Notes: generated by a model from the sequence alone, not told the origin. A stretch of 64,000 nt of DNA from Cylicocyclus nassatus (GCA_958299035.1 CATQJL010000305.1:67672792-67736791), one strand, 5' to 3'; counted from the first letter of the stretch, positions 34,718 through 46,924 are shown. Program-made: numbers and translations.

Positions 34718-35197
34718 GTCTGGCTCAACCCTCAGAGCACGAGCAGATATGCTAAGCCACGTTTCAAAATATTTCTGCGGCTACTAGATAGCAATTCAAG
34801 ATATGGTTGAGCGATAAAAAATATTCTATGTTGTGCATCATTGAGTGAAATACGCTCTGGAAATTATCAGACTTCTAATCATCAGGTTCTTGCCAGTTGG
34901 TCAAATGCAAACAGGTCTCTACACTCTTCTTATGGTTGTAGTAGCGCGACTCATTATGCATCAGCTATTTTCTGTAACTAAGATCCTTGAAACGAGACAA
35001 ATTTATTAAATATCGATCAAATATACATGAAAGAAACGTGAATGTAATGAAAATAATGTAAATGAAAATGTAATGTGAATGAATGTAAACATGAAAGATC
35101 TTAAAGTTTTTGAACCAGCTCAGAATTCGCCTCTTGCTATCTAAATATCAACATAGTAAAAAATTATGAGAGATATCGAACCTTAAGAAATGTAAGA

Positions 35198-38100
35198 TCA
35201 AGAAACCGTAGATACATAATTCTGATGTTGTATGGGGGATTTAGTCACGATGCCCGTGGAAAAGCGTTTACGCAGGTCGATAAATTCAAGAACAGCACGC
35301 CGTACATTTCTGAATAAATCGTAGGATCAAGATACGTGTTGTTAGAGATTTTTCCAAGTCAATATTTTCAAAATTTCTCAATTTAGCTAAGGATATTGCT
35401 CGCGTCTTTTTTGTAAAAACTCAACGTTGCCATAACCTACGTGTTGAATAACATCACCGCAATTGGGTTACTCCAGCAGCAAATAATCCAGCAACAATTT
35501 GTAATAAAATCTTGCAGCCTAGACTCAACTTTGAGTATTGCTGTTAGATTCCAGAATAATACTAATGCAATGATCACTGTGCATACAATAAAATAATGTA
35601 GAAATATTTGATATTCTATCCGATATGAAGAGTGATGCTTGGTTATAATGCTCTTGGAAGTTCTTGTCTGAATACTTTGCTGAGGAATACCCAAATTGTA
35701 AGAGTGACAACCAACCATGCGAATGCGAACTGTGATGGCCAGATATACAAGGTAAGAGAGCAAAATACAAGGACTGAACACGTAAAGTTCCATGCTTCGC
35801 ACAACATCAGCGTATGGTTTCTCGACATCGTATTCCCATCGCAAATCCGTAAAAGTGAAGTGACTCCCAACGATACCCAAAATCAGCACTACAGCGCCCA
35901 TTAAGACGGCAACAATATTTGCTATCTATAAAATTAGTAGCTGAGATGCCTTATTATTAATATCTGCAAATCCATGGATTTTCGATGCACCATTCTGCAG
36001 TTGTATTCAGGGTTGAATGCAATCTTCCATTTGAGGCGCATAATGTTTATTTGGTCTTTTGCAAGTGTTAGTGTCCGCCACCGCACAAGGGTTCTTCCAT
36101 ACTGCCGCACTAACCGCAACACTGCACCGACCGCAGCGGCCGCAGCATGTTAGCGTAATAAGGAAAGACAGATTTGACTGAAAAGTGAAAAGCTTATGAG
36201 CTTCGATGTCATTCAGGGTATTTCGATCGTAAGCAAGGTCGTTTTTTCTTTCTACCTGAACATGCTGCGGACTCGGCGATCAGCTGCAGTCAGCTGTGGT
36301 TAGTGCGGCATTATGAAAGAACCCCAAGAAGTTAAGTTGTCAATAGGTTCCCCCCCCCCTCCGCGATGACATAGTAGTGACTTAACAGAAGAAATGCATA
36401 AATTGATGCAGAGTTGAAGCAAACAGTAGTATTTTCAACCCTTTAACAAATTTTAGCATGTGCATGTCTACACGGCTGCAACAAAAGTACAGTTTTGTAG
36501 TGAATGCAAGTACTTGCGTCGAATTAAGCCCTGACTGCAGCGATTTCTTTGTCGAGGTCTCTCGAATTCCATGATCAGGTCGACGAAATCGCGAATATTG
36601 AATCGTTAATTTATTGGTGTCACCGCAAGAGCAGTTTTTGCATTGAACAACCACATGTTTTGAAAATCACTTTTCTGCGTTTTTATTGTACATACACCTA
36701 AGGCCTCGGACAGAGTTCACGGGATTTGATCGTCGCGATTCAATCGTAACAAGACGACTGTTACGAGTTCATTGCGTGCCGATCTTCTTGTGTTTCGGTT
36801 GTGATAGTTAGTCACGATTAGTCGTGTTGGAAAACGAAAATCCTAAGGGATGTTCACCAAACATCAGAAACAGTTCCTTTCCAACAGACAGTTCACCCAC
36901 TTGCAATGCTTCAAACAGCTATCAAATCGTAATTACAGACAATACTTTTTGGAGAACCTTCGCTTACACCCACCGACTTAGAGTGCATTCGAGCCTCGGT
37001 GGTACATCAAGTGATGGTGCAACAAAATCTTAGTAGATCAACAGTGGAAGGTACCACTAGTCGAACAAGAAGAATGACTAAGAAAACTTCTCAGACAACA
37101 AAGGTGAAATCTGCCTCGTTGACGAAGCCGTCACGGTCCACTAAAACCAAAAGCACATCACCAAAGAAGAAAACCGTTTTATCGAAGAAGCCGTTGCCGT
37201 CTACCACTTCAGCCAAAAAAGCATCACCACCAAGGCCTTCTACAACAAAAAAGAAAGTAGAGAAAACAACAATCTTGTCATCATCAACAACTGCAACCAA
37301 ATCAGCACCGACATCTGCATCTCCGATGGTAGCAGGAATAAGTAGCTTGGTCATATCCTCGTCAGATGGACATGTGCTTATTACGGACACCCCTGAACAT
37401 TCAACAACGATAGAAGAGGAGGGTAAGTACCTTTTACTCTATATGAAAAAATGGGCTTTCTAAGTGCGCTTTCAGAATTGGTTAAAGAAGTTGAAACGAA
37501 TTTTAGACCATTCAAGTTGTGAACTCAACCTCTCACAAGTGATGCTTTTGCGCAGCTATCAAACAGTGTATACGTGGTTTAAGGACACCCTGTATAAGAT
37601 TGACAAAGTTGTTCTTGTCAAATCGTTGAAACACGTATTATTGGAGCAACCTAATAATCAAAGGACTTGTATCTCCTTTGCCTGACCATTAGGTGAAAAA
37701 CTGCATTTGCAACATGAGCTGCGCGTTCCACGTGGCAGACACTAGAGGATGGATTTGAAAAAAGAAAGTGCATCTTTGACAATATGCTGTGCGGCGTTTC
37801 AAGCCAAATACTTCGGGAATAGTCCAGCCTGAGCCACGCTGCAGCAGGACCGCGTCCTGGGACACTTGCACACTCCATTAGCGGTTTCTTATTGAAGTAG
37901 ATTTGGATATTAATTGAACCGGTGATCTTCAGTTTTACTGACAATAAGCCAATCGTTAATTTTAGACATACCTGTATAAGTGTGCAATCTCCACTTCAGC
38001 ACACATTTCGCGTAATCTTTTGGTAGTAACTTATCCCGACTTTTTTGTAGACTTTTTGTCGGTTTTTGATAATGATAGCAGCATTAGCAGTTTTGTTTCC

Positions 38101-41100
38101 CGCTTATATTTTTTTAAAAAAATTTCACTTCAAAAATTTTTTACAGGATTCTCAAAATTTCAAAAAACTGAATTTCATTCTGTAGTTGTTCGCGTTTATA
38201 AACTCTGTCACTCATTTCGTTGCTGATGTGACGTTGCTAAGTGCTGTTAAGTAGTTGAATGAGAGGTTATCGAAGTCGCTGAATATAAAATCGAATCACT
38301 ATTTTGGAAGGTAGTTTTCAGATATGTTAATTAGGCTGAGATTCAAGACGGGAGAAGGCTTGTTTCTATCAACAAAAAAATGAGAAAGTCGAAAGGCAGA
38401 CCTTTGGCTGATGGCACGAATTGAAAGCGAGCACCACACCAAGAAAACGCAATTTAGAAGATTTGCAACTTTTTTCAAACATTTCTGCAGAAAAACATTT
38501 GAACACAACAATACTACAAAAATATTATGGAGAGAAAATAGCGAGCGATACGCCCCGTCGCTTGTTTCAAATATCAAACGATATCGCTAGATTTCGGCCG
38601 AATCGCGGCATCTCGCTGAGGTATGGCTTAGGAACAAACCGTCAGCGATACATCGCACCGTACGGCTGGTACGACCGAAATGCTTGGTTTGCCGGCATGC
38701 ATCAAGTGCGCAGCAGTTGAACTGTTGCACAAATCGCGTCGCAATGAAATTGCTGTCGATGTGGACTAAGTTTTACCCAATTTTGTGAAGCCATGATTCG
38801 ACAAAAGACGTTGTGATTTAAGCAAATAGGCAAGTCATTAGGTGTTCATGTCTAGATTGCCTTCAGCATACAAGGATTAAGGCAAGTAATCTATTTGTCA
38901 GTGAGCTGATTTCAAAACCATGTTGGGTTTTTGCCTGCTCGATGAAAGCTTGGCATTCAATGCTCTGCTGCAATCAAGTGATGTAAAAAGCTAGGAACTC
39001 TCAGGGTGTCGATAAGGACTTGTTGGTGGACTTACAAAACTCGTTGGTGCTAATTTGTTGCTTCTCGTCATTTAATTTATATCAGGAACGTCCGATTTGT
39101 GACAGGAGTATCAGAAATGTGTTTGACCCTAAGAGGAATCTCTACAAGATTCATTAGCAACGCTCTCCTGTAAGGCATCGGGCATACCTTACGCGATTAT
39201 CGCTGCCCGATGGCGCCCGGACATGTGTTCCTGACTCCCCGCACTTGAGTATTGAGAGAGCGGGTCCTGCCGCGTTCGTGCCAGTTTTAGGGGCGACAAA
39301 TCGTGTGTCATCGCTTCACGGGCATACCTTTATCGGCAATATCGCCACGACACCGCCGAAAGTGAGAGAAATTGCGCGCAGAGTCTGCACCTGCGACGGA
39401 CGATATGTCGCGTCGCCTTCTTTTTTCTAGAGAATTTCGCAAGTCTTTTTCTTCAATTCTAACTGATGTACCATGCGAATAGCATCACATGACCTGCGCT
39501 TCCGCCGCTCACTTGTTTCCACTCACCACTCTGTATTGCTTATCCACTTCTTCACTTATCACTTCTTTCTCTTATCTTTTTCACTTATCCACTTTGACCC
39601 TGGATTTACGCAAGCGTTAAATTGCCTTGGTAATGGACGTAAGTGTTTCTTCTTCTTGATTCTTTGTATTTTTCGCTTTCCTTTTCCCTTGCATTTCCTG
39701 ACTACTTAAAGGTATTTTACTGTGCACTTGTCTGTCGCTTTCTGATACTACTTTACTTTACGGTTGCTGCTACCTTGGTTTGCATCTCTGACTGCGGTAC
39801 TGCGGTGTGGCTAATGTGTCGGCAGTTTGCAACCAACTTGTCGCCAGCATGCAATAGCAGACGGCAGTGTGATGTCTGTCATCCTTGACCAATATTGCTG
39901 CATGTTGCTACATAGCCATACGTGCCGCAGTCAGAGATCAAACAAGGTTAGCAGCAATCGTGGAGTGGATGATGTTGTGGTGGACGCGTCTATGAAATTA
40001 GCGTCGTGAGATTAGTGTTTGAAGGAGTTAGAGATGTTAGACCAAATCAAAAACTCAGCAATGTTTGCGTTCATTTGGGCGTGGCGTGAGCTACGACACT
40101 GATATTCGGTGCGTGCGGCGCGCGCTTGTTGATGGCCAGCAGTGCGGCCCGCGCGTCTAGATTTACGGGCGGGGTCACGTACCGTGCGACCCGCGCACAC
40201 TATATTCTCACCGTGCCACCCGCGCGCCTCCAATTCTCATACGCTATAAGCGTAATAGGTACCCGCGTGAGGTACGATGCTGTGATTAGGCTGCTCCATC
40301 GCTCGTGAAGCCCGCTTATCATTTCTTGGCATTTGAGTAATCGCAGGAACATGAGAGGTTTTTGGCTTTTACGATGGTTATCCCTCGACAGCTTCCCAAA
40401 TGGGTGCTAAAATTGAATTTTTGAATTCTAGGGTTCAAGTTCAAACCTTCAAATTTTCTAAATTCGAAATTATTTTTGGACTGTAAAGTTGAGAATGCTC
40501 AAGGCGCGACGAAAGAAGAAAAAGAAAAGCTTTATGAAAGACTTATTCTCTGGTAGCTTGCGGACGGGCGCTTTCGATACCGTGCGGCCCGCGCGCATTC
40601 ATCGTTCGGCCCGGGCGCATTCACCGTTCGGCCCGCGCGCACTACAAAGCGCTGCACGCACCGAATGTCAGAGGAGTTTGTAAGGCCCGGAAAGAGCGAC
40701 ATGCGATTAGTCCCGAAGCGATTGGACGTCGAGGCATTCGATGCACAGCGATGAGAATCGCTAGAATGGAGTCACTAAAGATATGTCCGAGGTCTGGCAA
40801 GGAAAGGATATCTGGTGACCATGGCCCTTCGTAATGTAGCACCATATCGTAAGACGTTTTAAACACTGAGTTTAAATCTGCTTTTTCTATCAGCTAAGCG
40901 ATTTTCTGAAATAAGTTGTAAATTTCATTTAAGCAAAACTGTGAACATCGTACTACGAGTTTCTTGTTCCGCTCCTCGGAACAACATTCCAAGAGACACA
41001 ATTATTTTGAGCCTGGATAATCTGTCCAGTTGTTTTTACCCTTGAAAAACTTTGTTATCAGTAGTATCGACTATGCTTTATTGTGCGAAAATTGTACGAG

Positions 41101-43121
41101 AAAAACTCATAACTCATTTCAGACCATCGGTTAGCAGATAGCGAAAGCAGATTTGTAATCAGCGTTTCAAGACTCATTTAGTGGTGTGTGTCACATCGCG
41201 AATGGCCACGGTCACCAATTATCCTTCTCTTGTAGGTCGTTGCAAGAGTACGTGAAAAACTAATGGGTACTGCAGTTGGTTAAGATTGATGGCGAGTGCG
41301 GTAGCTATTATGTTGGCACTTAAGTAATGCAACTTTTTGTAAAATTTTAGTCTTTTTGAACGTAACGCATTCATTTTCTGGCAATATAAGGATTATGATA
41401 TAAACTGCAAATGCGGACGTTTTTGAAGAATTTTTGCCATCTTATGTAAGGGTTACGGTAGGTTTACGATACAATTAAAAAATTTTTCGATTGCGTCAGA
41501 ATTTGCTGACTCGGCCCATGGGAGTTATTCGGCATGCTGATCAAAGAGTTGTCACCCCTTTCGCACGAAAAGGCCTCTTTCGTAAAGTCAAAAAAATGAA
41601 TGTTATCTTATCGACAAATAAAAAATGATATTCGTGTTCACCATTTTGGATTACCCTATTGTGCAAAGTTTTAGCGAATGAGGTTTCGCAGCTTAGTTAT
41701 TGATAGATTGCCCTCAAAACTTGACGCATTTGACTTGTTCTACTTCTCAAAGGCGCCTTATCTTAGTCTGTCTTTGAAATTCACTTCTTTTTTACCGATT
41801 CTAATGTGTCCTTTTCTAGCTACATGCTGCTTATGGTTTCTTTTGATATGTTTTATTCAGGTTGTGTACGGCTTCATGTTATCCAGAAAACCGTGAATCC
41901 TCGATTTTCAAGGGTTTTTGAAAAACGCTTGCATTTTTTTACTACGTTATCATAAATCACAAGGTTTGCGCAGACTTACAACTTACGTCACACTCTACAT
42001 GATGCCAAAAAATGAGAGTTCTACTTCTGGTAAAAAGAAAGTTATGGGAAAAGTTGCAAAGCTGTGCCAACCTAATAAAATTACATAGAAAATGTTTTGT
42101 TCTCCGATGATGTATATAGAGCTGTGACTTGTTTATAGAAGTGTAACGCAGATCCTCAAATTTGACATTGTCACCGAAACCATTTCAAAATGATCTCAAA
42201 CCATGCGCCAGACCTTGTCAAAAAAGCTGTTACTTTTGAGATGGCGACCGCTAAAAACGTGGCTGGCGTCAGTGGAGAGGAAAGGACTCAAACCAGCACA
42301 TCTCGCCATCGGTTATTGCTTGATAATTCCACCTGCGAGTCACTATCTTGCCCAAATCAATTTCCCACCGTCTAAACCGTTTTGACATCTTCGCAGGTTC
42401 AAAGCACAAATCTACGTTACGTCTAGATGCCTTACAAATGAAGATACATCGTGGCCTACTTAGACAACGCCTCAGATGCTAAATTCACCGCAACATGGAC
42501 CCTCTCAGATGAAAACGCAAATAATGGCCGTGGACTCACCTTCATTACACCTATAGTATTCAAAGGTGATGCATACTGATATATTATAAGTATACGTGTA
42601 ACGGCTAGCAGACAGAGAATTGGAAAGGTGACGAGCCATGCTGCATTGATCAAAGCTCCCACAGTCTGAAATGTGACCTTGTTGCAGGGGTTTGGATGAT
42701 AGTATGATGGCTATGAGACACTCACTCTGACAATATATATGTTATTTTCAGCTATTCGTGGAAAGAGAACAAAAATTCCGCTGCTAGAGTGGAGTACCAA
42801 TTGTATGCAATCTGCTACGTTCAACTGAGTCACGAGACGATTTGATGCCAGCCTTCTTACTGAGGTGTTTGTTACCATTACCTGCAAAATTCATTCAAGG
42901 ATTCTTCCAACCAACGGAATTTAATTTTCGAATTATTCGATACTTCAAATTTGGGCATTAAATGCTGCTTCCGGCTGTAAAAATAGGATTGAGATAGCAA
43001 TATTATTCTATTAAACTTATATCTCAGAACTCACATGGGTTAGAAGTATATAAAAAGGTAGGACAAGGCAAGGAAGCATTAAATAAGCCAAGCCACTAAG
43101 AGCAGTTGTAGTGTCCACCAT
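35198..43121 (-). CDS. Seven-transmembrane chemoreceptor 3, six exons, 6.6-kb intron
   Basis: Third paralogue. Exons (minus): 43121-43035 (ATG; TM1, MVDTTTALSG), 42881-42726 (TM2), 42665-42540 (TM3), 35925-35716 (TM4-5), 35667-35441 (TM6-7) and 35309-35198 (C-tail, TGA). The total is 918 nt, 305 residues. Exons 2-4 are 156, 126 and 210 nt, as in receptor 1, and all phases fit. TM7 carries WSNPIAVMLFNT, then NVRR and a basic tail. The TM6-TM7 intron present in receptors 1 and 2 is absent here, with five extra codons at that point. Intron 4 (35668-35715) is 48 nt and free of stops, so retention would add 16 residues. Joining exon 3 to exon 4 across 35926-42539 is inference. Each half lacks exactly what the other supplies and both are intact, but two separate gene fragments remain possible. 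Confidence 0.75.
36086..36328. repeat. Inverted-repeat element (~245 bp)
   Basis: GGGTTCTTCCATACTGCCGC on the left is mirrored by GCGGCATTATGAAAGAACCC on the right. GCAGCATGTT-type words follow inward on both arms, with GC-rich CAGCTG and CGGCCGC words at the centre. It lies within the long intron of receptor 3. Confidence 0.7.
37034..37522 (+). CDS. Unrecognised Ser/Thr/Lys-rich protein, last two exons
   Basis: The frame is open across an exon ending at 37422 and continues after a 53-nt intron (37423-37475, GTAAGT...TTTCAG) in a short last exon, 37476-37522. The join reads IEEEELVKEV, then TNFRPFKL and TGA. The product is about 120 residues of Ser, Thr, Lys and Pro (KKTSQTTKVK, KKKTVLSKKPLPSTT), then a hydrophobic-acidic end. 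A likely acceptor is CTTAG at 37029-37033. Upstream exons are not identified; a Ser/Thr-rich frame at 36824-37030 is a candidate but is in another frame. It sits in receptor 3 intron 3 on the opposite strand. The family is unknown; it could be a mucin-like, histone-H1-like or disordered nuclear protein. An acidic ORF on the minus strand is its shadow. Confidence 0.5.
40105..40678. repeat. GC-rich minisatellite with inverted ends
   Basis: The ends are inverted (TTCGGTGCGTGC at the left, GCACGCACCGAA at the right). Inside each flank, a unit of about 22-24 bp repeats with the core CACCGT(G/T)CGGCCCGCGCGC. There are about four units near 40140-40230 and three near 40575-40645, separated by AT-rich sequence. 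It lies inside the long intron of receptor 3. No ORF of interest. Confidence 0.7.
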
Positions 43122-43489
43122 TTAGAACGTTAAATCAACCTGAACGTGCCTGTGACGGGAATAATAACAAGTAACAGCGTATGCAATGGAGACAGAAAAT
43201 TGACACAGATTAAATAAATGAATTACTACCTAGTCTCTTTACAGAACATAAGTAATAATTAAAGAGAGAAGGCTACTGGCTAGTTGCTGATGAAAAGTGT
43301 TTGATGTGATAAACTAATTATGTAACACCTGCAAACATTTATCTTGCCCTCAATTAATAAAGGTGTTCATGTGATGCACATTCTTGTTTATACACATATC
43401 CTTGCACCCACAAGGCTTACAAGATAAAGCAACCGGATGCTCGACGATTTGTTTTCTACGAGTGGTTGAAAGTCAAAGTCTAAAATATA
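43122..43489. other. Upstream flank of receptor 3
   Basis: AT-rich sequence immediately 5' of the receptor 3 ATG. I see no TATA box or clear trans-splice acceptor adjacent to the start. No gene. Confidence 0.4.
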
Positions 43490-44330
43490 AAGTTGTCCCG
43501 AAAGTTTTGTCCGTTTTTTTTCATCGCTCAATAAAACTCACAGAACACCAATCCATGGACGACTTAGATACCATTCCTTTCAAGTTTTAATCCTCTTTCT
43601 TACAGCTATGTTTGCTCTCTGATTTACGCTGCATTTGCAATGTTATCGCCATGACTTTTTGAGCAGCTCAGCAGTAACGCCAAATATTTCCTAAATTTAA
43701 AAAGTTTTTATTCTGATGTTTTCAAAGAGCGCTAGTAACTGCTTCGTAGACCAAACCTTTGGCTACATTGTACCCATTTTAATTTATATGGGCCACGTTT
43801 ACGCTCGTAATAGTAATCTATTGGATAAAAACCGCGGCTTTTTGATTACGTTTACTACGTAAGTACCGAAAATTCCAAAAAGCTGCCTTTTTAAAGCAAA
43901 TTGAACTTGGTTATGTTGCATAAACAATGTTTAATAAGAATCATGTTTCAATTCACAGAAACTTCAAAAGCTTTCGTGTATTTGCTGCAGTTGCCTGTTT
44001 CATGACTTTGCTAAAAATCGAGACCTCCTGAAGGATTAGGAGGATCTTAAAAATATTACCTTTTAATTCGAAAACTGCTCTGTTCGATTCATACTTAAAC
44101 CTTCCCGATATTTGGAATGAAATCTTCAAATATTAGCCTAATTTTGGGCAAATAAAATTGACGGGTGGAAAATTTTGGTGATTATCAAATGAATCATACA
44201 AGATTGCGGTTGCAAATGTATCCATAAGAAAGAGATGGAACAGCTACATCGAATTCATGCTGTAACTCATTCAGGTCTTTACTGTGCCTGGTTTTATAGT
44301 GGTTTAAAAACGGACAAAACTTTTGGGACA
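43490..44330. mobile_element. Foldback element copy B, upstream of receptor 3
   Basis: The left end reads GTTGTCCCGAAAGTTTTGTC and the right end is the complement of TGTCCCAAAAGTTTTGTCC. TA is present at both edges. The interior is homologous, in reverse orientation, to copy A in receptor 2 intron 3 (GCCATGACTTTTTGAGCAGC, CCAAACCTTTGGCTACAT, GGGCCACGTTTACG). It is non-coding. Confidence 0.78.
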
Positions 44331-44706
44331 TATTCAATTCCCCAAAATTCGAATGGCCAGAAGAAACACTGCGGGCTGCACTCTGGTCAAGATTCTTCGA
44401 ACGCACATAATGACAGCACACATACATGTTCGTTGTTTTTGAATTCTAGGAATAAAGCAAGATGGATTAGATAGTGATATCGTCACGTTTTCAATGCTAG
44501 ATAGATTTCTCATAATCCATACCTAGGGCACATGCAGGTAAATTTTTGTTGTTGTAAATCTAAAGGCCCGTTGTGGACAACGGACATACATAGAACTCAA
44601 AATTGCTCTTGTCGCTTTACGCCCATCAACTTTTTCTTGATGCTCACCCAAGTGTCTGCAATACGCCTAATCCAAGTAATAAACTCGCATATTCTGAACA
44701 ACATTA

Positions 44707-45656
44707 TTGGGTTGATGCGAAAGTTCTTCCCGTTTTTTGTACCAACCGCAAAAGTCGCAGAGTAAAGGTAAACATACCTAGAGCAGCGATGCAAAATATC
44801 TTTCTCTTTCTAGCAGTTATGTTCCGAATCTGAGACTTTGAGTGAGTGCTGAGATGACCGCCGTGATTCACAGCCCTTCAATTTGCCGGGTCTAACTTTC
44901 GCTAATTTTTAAAATCCCTGTTTGAGACCTCCAAAGTTGGATATCCTACTGACAGGGCAAATCTTCCGCTAGTTGATGCAATTTTTCTTAATTCTTGCTT
45001 CTCTCATACCAAGTTTAAAAGTTTACATATTTCAAAGCAAAATTGTTCATTTGCTCTGTAACTTTAGTGGTAGGATAACCGAGCACTAAGCCCCTTTGAA
45101 GTTTCGCAATGTTTGGTGCAAATATATGTTACGCATTTTTCACGTACTCTCATCTTGTAAAGGTCTATAGTTCATCTTGAAGTCAGTAAGCCGCAGCCGC
45201 AAGTTGGACTAGAGACCCCGAAGAGGCGATATTTGTCGAGACGTAACGTCAATAAAGGTCCATCATAACAGCCTAGTTGGCAGAAACAGCACTACACATA
45301 TACATTACGCCCTTTTTATTAGAACTCAAATCTTCTAAAAATTTACAAGCAAAATTCTACAATGGAAGCTGGTGAGATGCAAAATTGCAAAAATTTGCCA
45401 AAGGTTTGCTCTATCAAATGACAATCAAAGCACTTTCAATCATCACAAATGAATTTCCGAGATTGAGTAAGGGTTAGACATGGTAAAAATAAAGGGTCAA
45501 TATTCGGCGATGATCTCAATGCGGAAAGTCGCACCAGAACATAAGTGCTAGAGAGAGGAAAAGATTCTGCATCGGGTACTGCCTGAAAGTGCTGTTTGTC
45601 TTCTTTCCACGGATGCGCGAAGGTACAAAAACAAATAGAACTTTTGCACCGACCTG
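44707..45656. mobile_element. Mariner-like foldback element (~950 bp)
   Basis: The left end TTGGGTTGATGCGAAAGTTC continues into CCCGTTTTTTGTACC. The right end, read on the other strand, is CAGGTCGGTGCAAAAGTTC followed by a T-rich tract and GTACC. TA precedes the left end. The interior includes CCAAAGGTTTGCTCTATC, a variant of the shared internal module. Segments match 4650-4810 and 5430-5640. No transposase was seen. Confidence 0.7.
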
Positions 45657-46443
45657 TCACATTTTTCTCACATACTCGAATCTCTTAGAATTTACACTGA
45701 AATTTTAAATAGATTGGCATAACCAAGTAAATGTGTAACTATTTTACAGAATTTGTTTGCTGTATCGGACAACGCCCCACATACTTTTCTTATTCACTCT
45801 GTCGCCTTGGCGAGTGTTGCAACATTCCTGACAATTTGGTATTGAGTTGTCTTATGATTCCCGGATTCAACAAAAATAGGAATTCGGGTTGCTTTCAAAA
45901 CTCTAAAAGACGTTTGAAAATTCCATCCACTTCAGTTTATAAAACAATCTAAAGTCATGCGACTGCACGAAATATTTCTATCCGCTCAAAAAACTTGCAC
46001 ACTTTTCTAGCCCGTACAAGAATATACAGCAGATTGGAAATGTTTCTACATAGTCGTAAATGGAGTCGTAGGGTTTTCTTGGACAGAGATTCAAAGAATC
46101 ATTTTTGTTTCTGCTTCCTAATGTGGTTAGATATCCATATGTTGTACGCCATCTCTTGGGGCTTGCTTTGCTCTACCGAATGGAGTTAAAGAACAAAAGT
46201 AGATTTATCGGTACTCGCCAAGGTGTACAATTTATGAGACAGCTTAAAACAAAAAATCAACTACTAATAGCATTGTAGTTCCTGCGCAGTAGACATATTG
46301 TGTGCCAAAAACATTTGTAGAGGTCGAAGTAGCATATTCCTACTTATGAGCGCAGAGTTTGACTTTAAGAGAGGAAATAAAGTCGCATATATGTGTGCAA
46401 GTGATATTCATCTCGTTTCACAGAATCTCATTTACTGATTGAA
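45657..46443. other. Intergenic, no gene
   Basis: AT-rich. GGGGCTTGCTTTGCTCTACC at 46158-46177 is a copy of the shared internal element module, so part of this is probably another decayed element. No gene was recognised. Confidence 0.4.
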
Positions 46444-46701
46444 CTACAAAATAACTTGCTCATTCTCGTTAAAGACATCAAATGCGTAGGAGCATGAATC
46501 ATGAGCTGCATTGTGCGTGATAGAAGAAGTTTCCGGGTACTTGTTCATTTGATTAACTGTGACTGCAAGTGAATCAGCACTTGCAGTTTGCTTTACAATG
46601 AGAGTCATTGAATGATACTTTCTTTGTTGGTTATATCGCAGGTCATGAGGTACCTGTATGAGCAGGAGAGATAACGGGGTCTCCAGCAACTCCGCCGTCA
46701 T
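46444..46701 (-). CDS. Unrecognised 85-codon ORF
   Basis: An ATG at 46701 opens 85 codons to TAG. The product starts MTAELLETPLSLLLIQ and ends FDVFNENEQVIL. Its codon composition looks more protein-like than that of neighbouring frames, and the reading can be extended upstream for about ten codons (DAKDGQSYT) before a stop. Possible internal splice signals exist (CTCATACAG, GTACCT). I recognise no domain. It may be an exon of a degraded gene, a small gene, or chance. Confidence 0.28.
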   Translation of the reverse strand: MTAELLETPLSLLLIQVPHDLRYNQQRKYHSMTLIVKQTASADSLAVTVNQMNKYPETSSITHNAAHDSCSYAFDVFNENEQVIL

Positions 46702-46924
46702 GGTGTAAGACTGGCCATCCTTTGCGTCATGTAAAAATTAGGTTGTTTGGAAGTATGAACTGTTTTATTTTTTAATTAGCCAGTCTTGAAGAGATAATCA
46801 TTTACAAAGGATCAATTTTTCCAAGACTAATGTCTTACAGCTCGTTTTGTAGCGTGTCTTTTCTTTGAAAGCTCTGTCTCTGAGTTTATCTGCCTTAGAA
46901 CATAGGTGCGATAGGGAGAGCCGG

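Larger units (their letters stand above)
31544..35197. other. Intergenic with scattered repeat fragments, no gene
   Basis: Downstream flank of receptor 3. CAGGGTGCACCAAAAGC at about 32397 and its partial complement near 33290 look like ends of another DNA element. GGTTTGAGGGGGGTA occurs twice around 33143-33175. Near 33310, GTCCGAAAGTTCTTGCGC resembles the mariner-like end consensus. No protein-coding gene is supported. Confidence 0.4.

Noticed and set aside
37091..37390. Acidic, Val/Asp-rich ORF on the minus strand
   Set aside because: It is the exact shadow of the Ser/Thr/Lys-rich plus-strand exon, which has the supporting splice junction.
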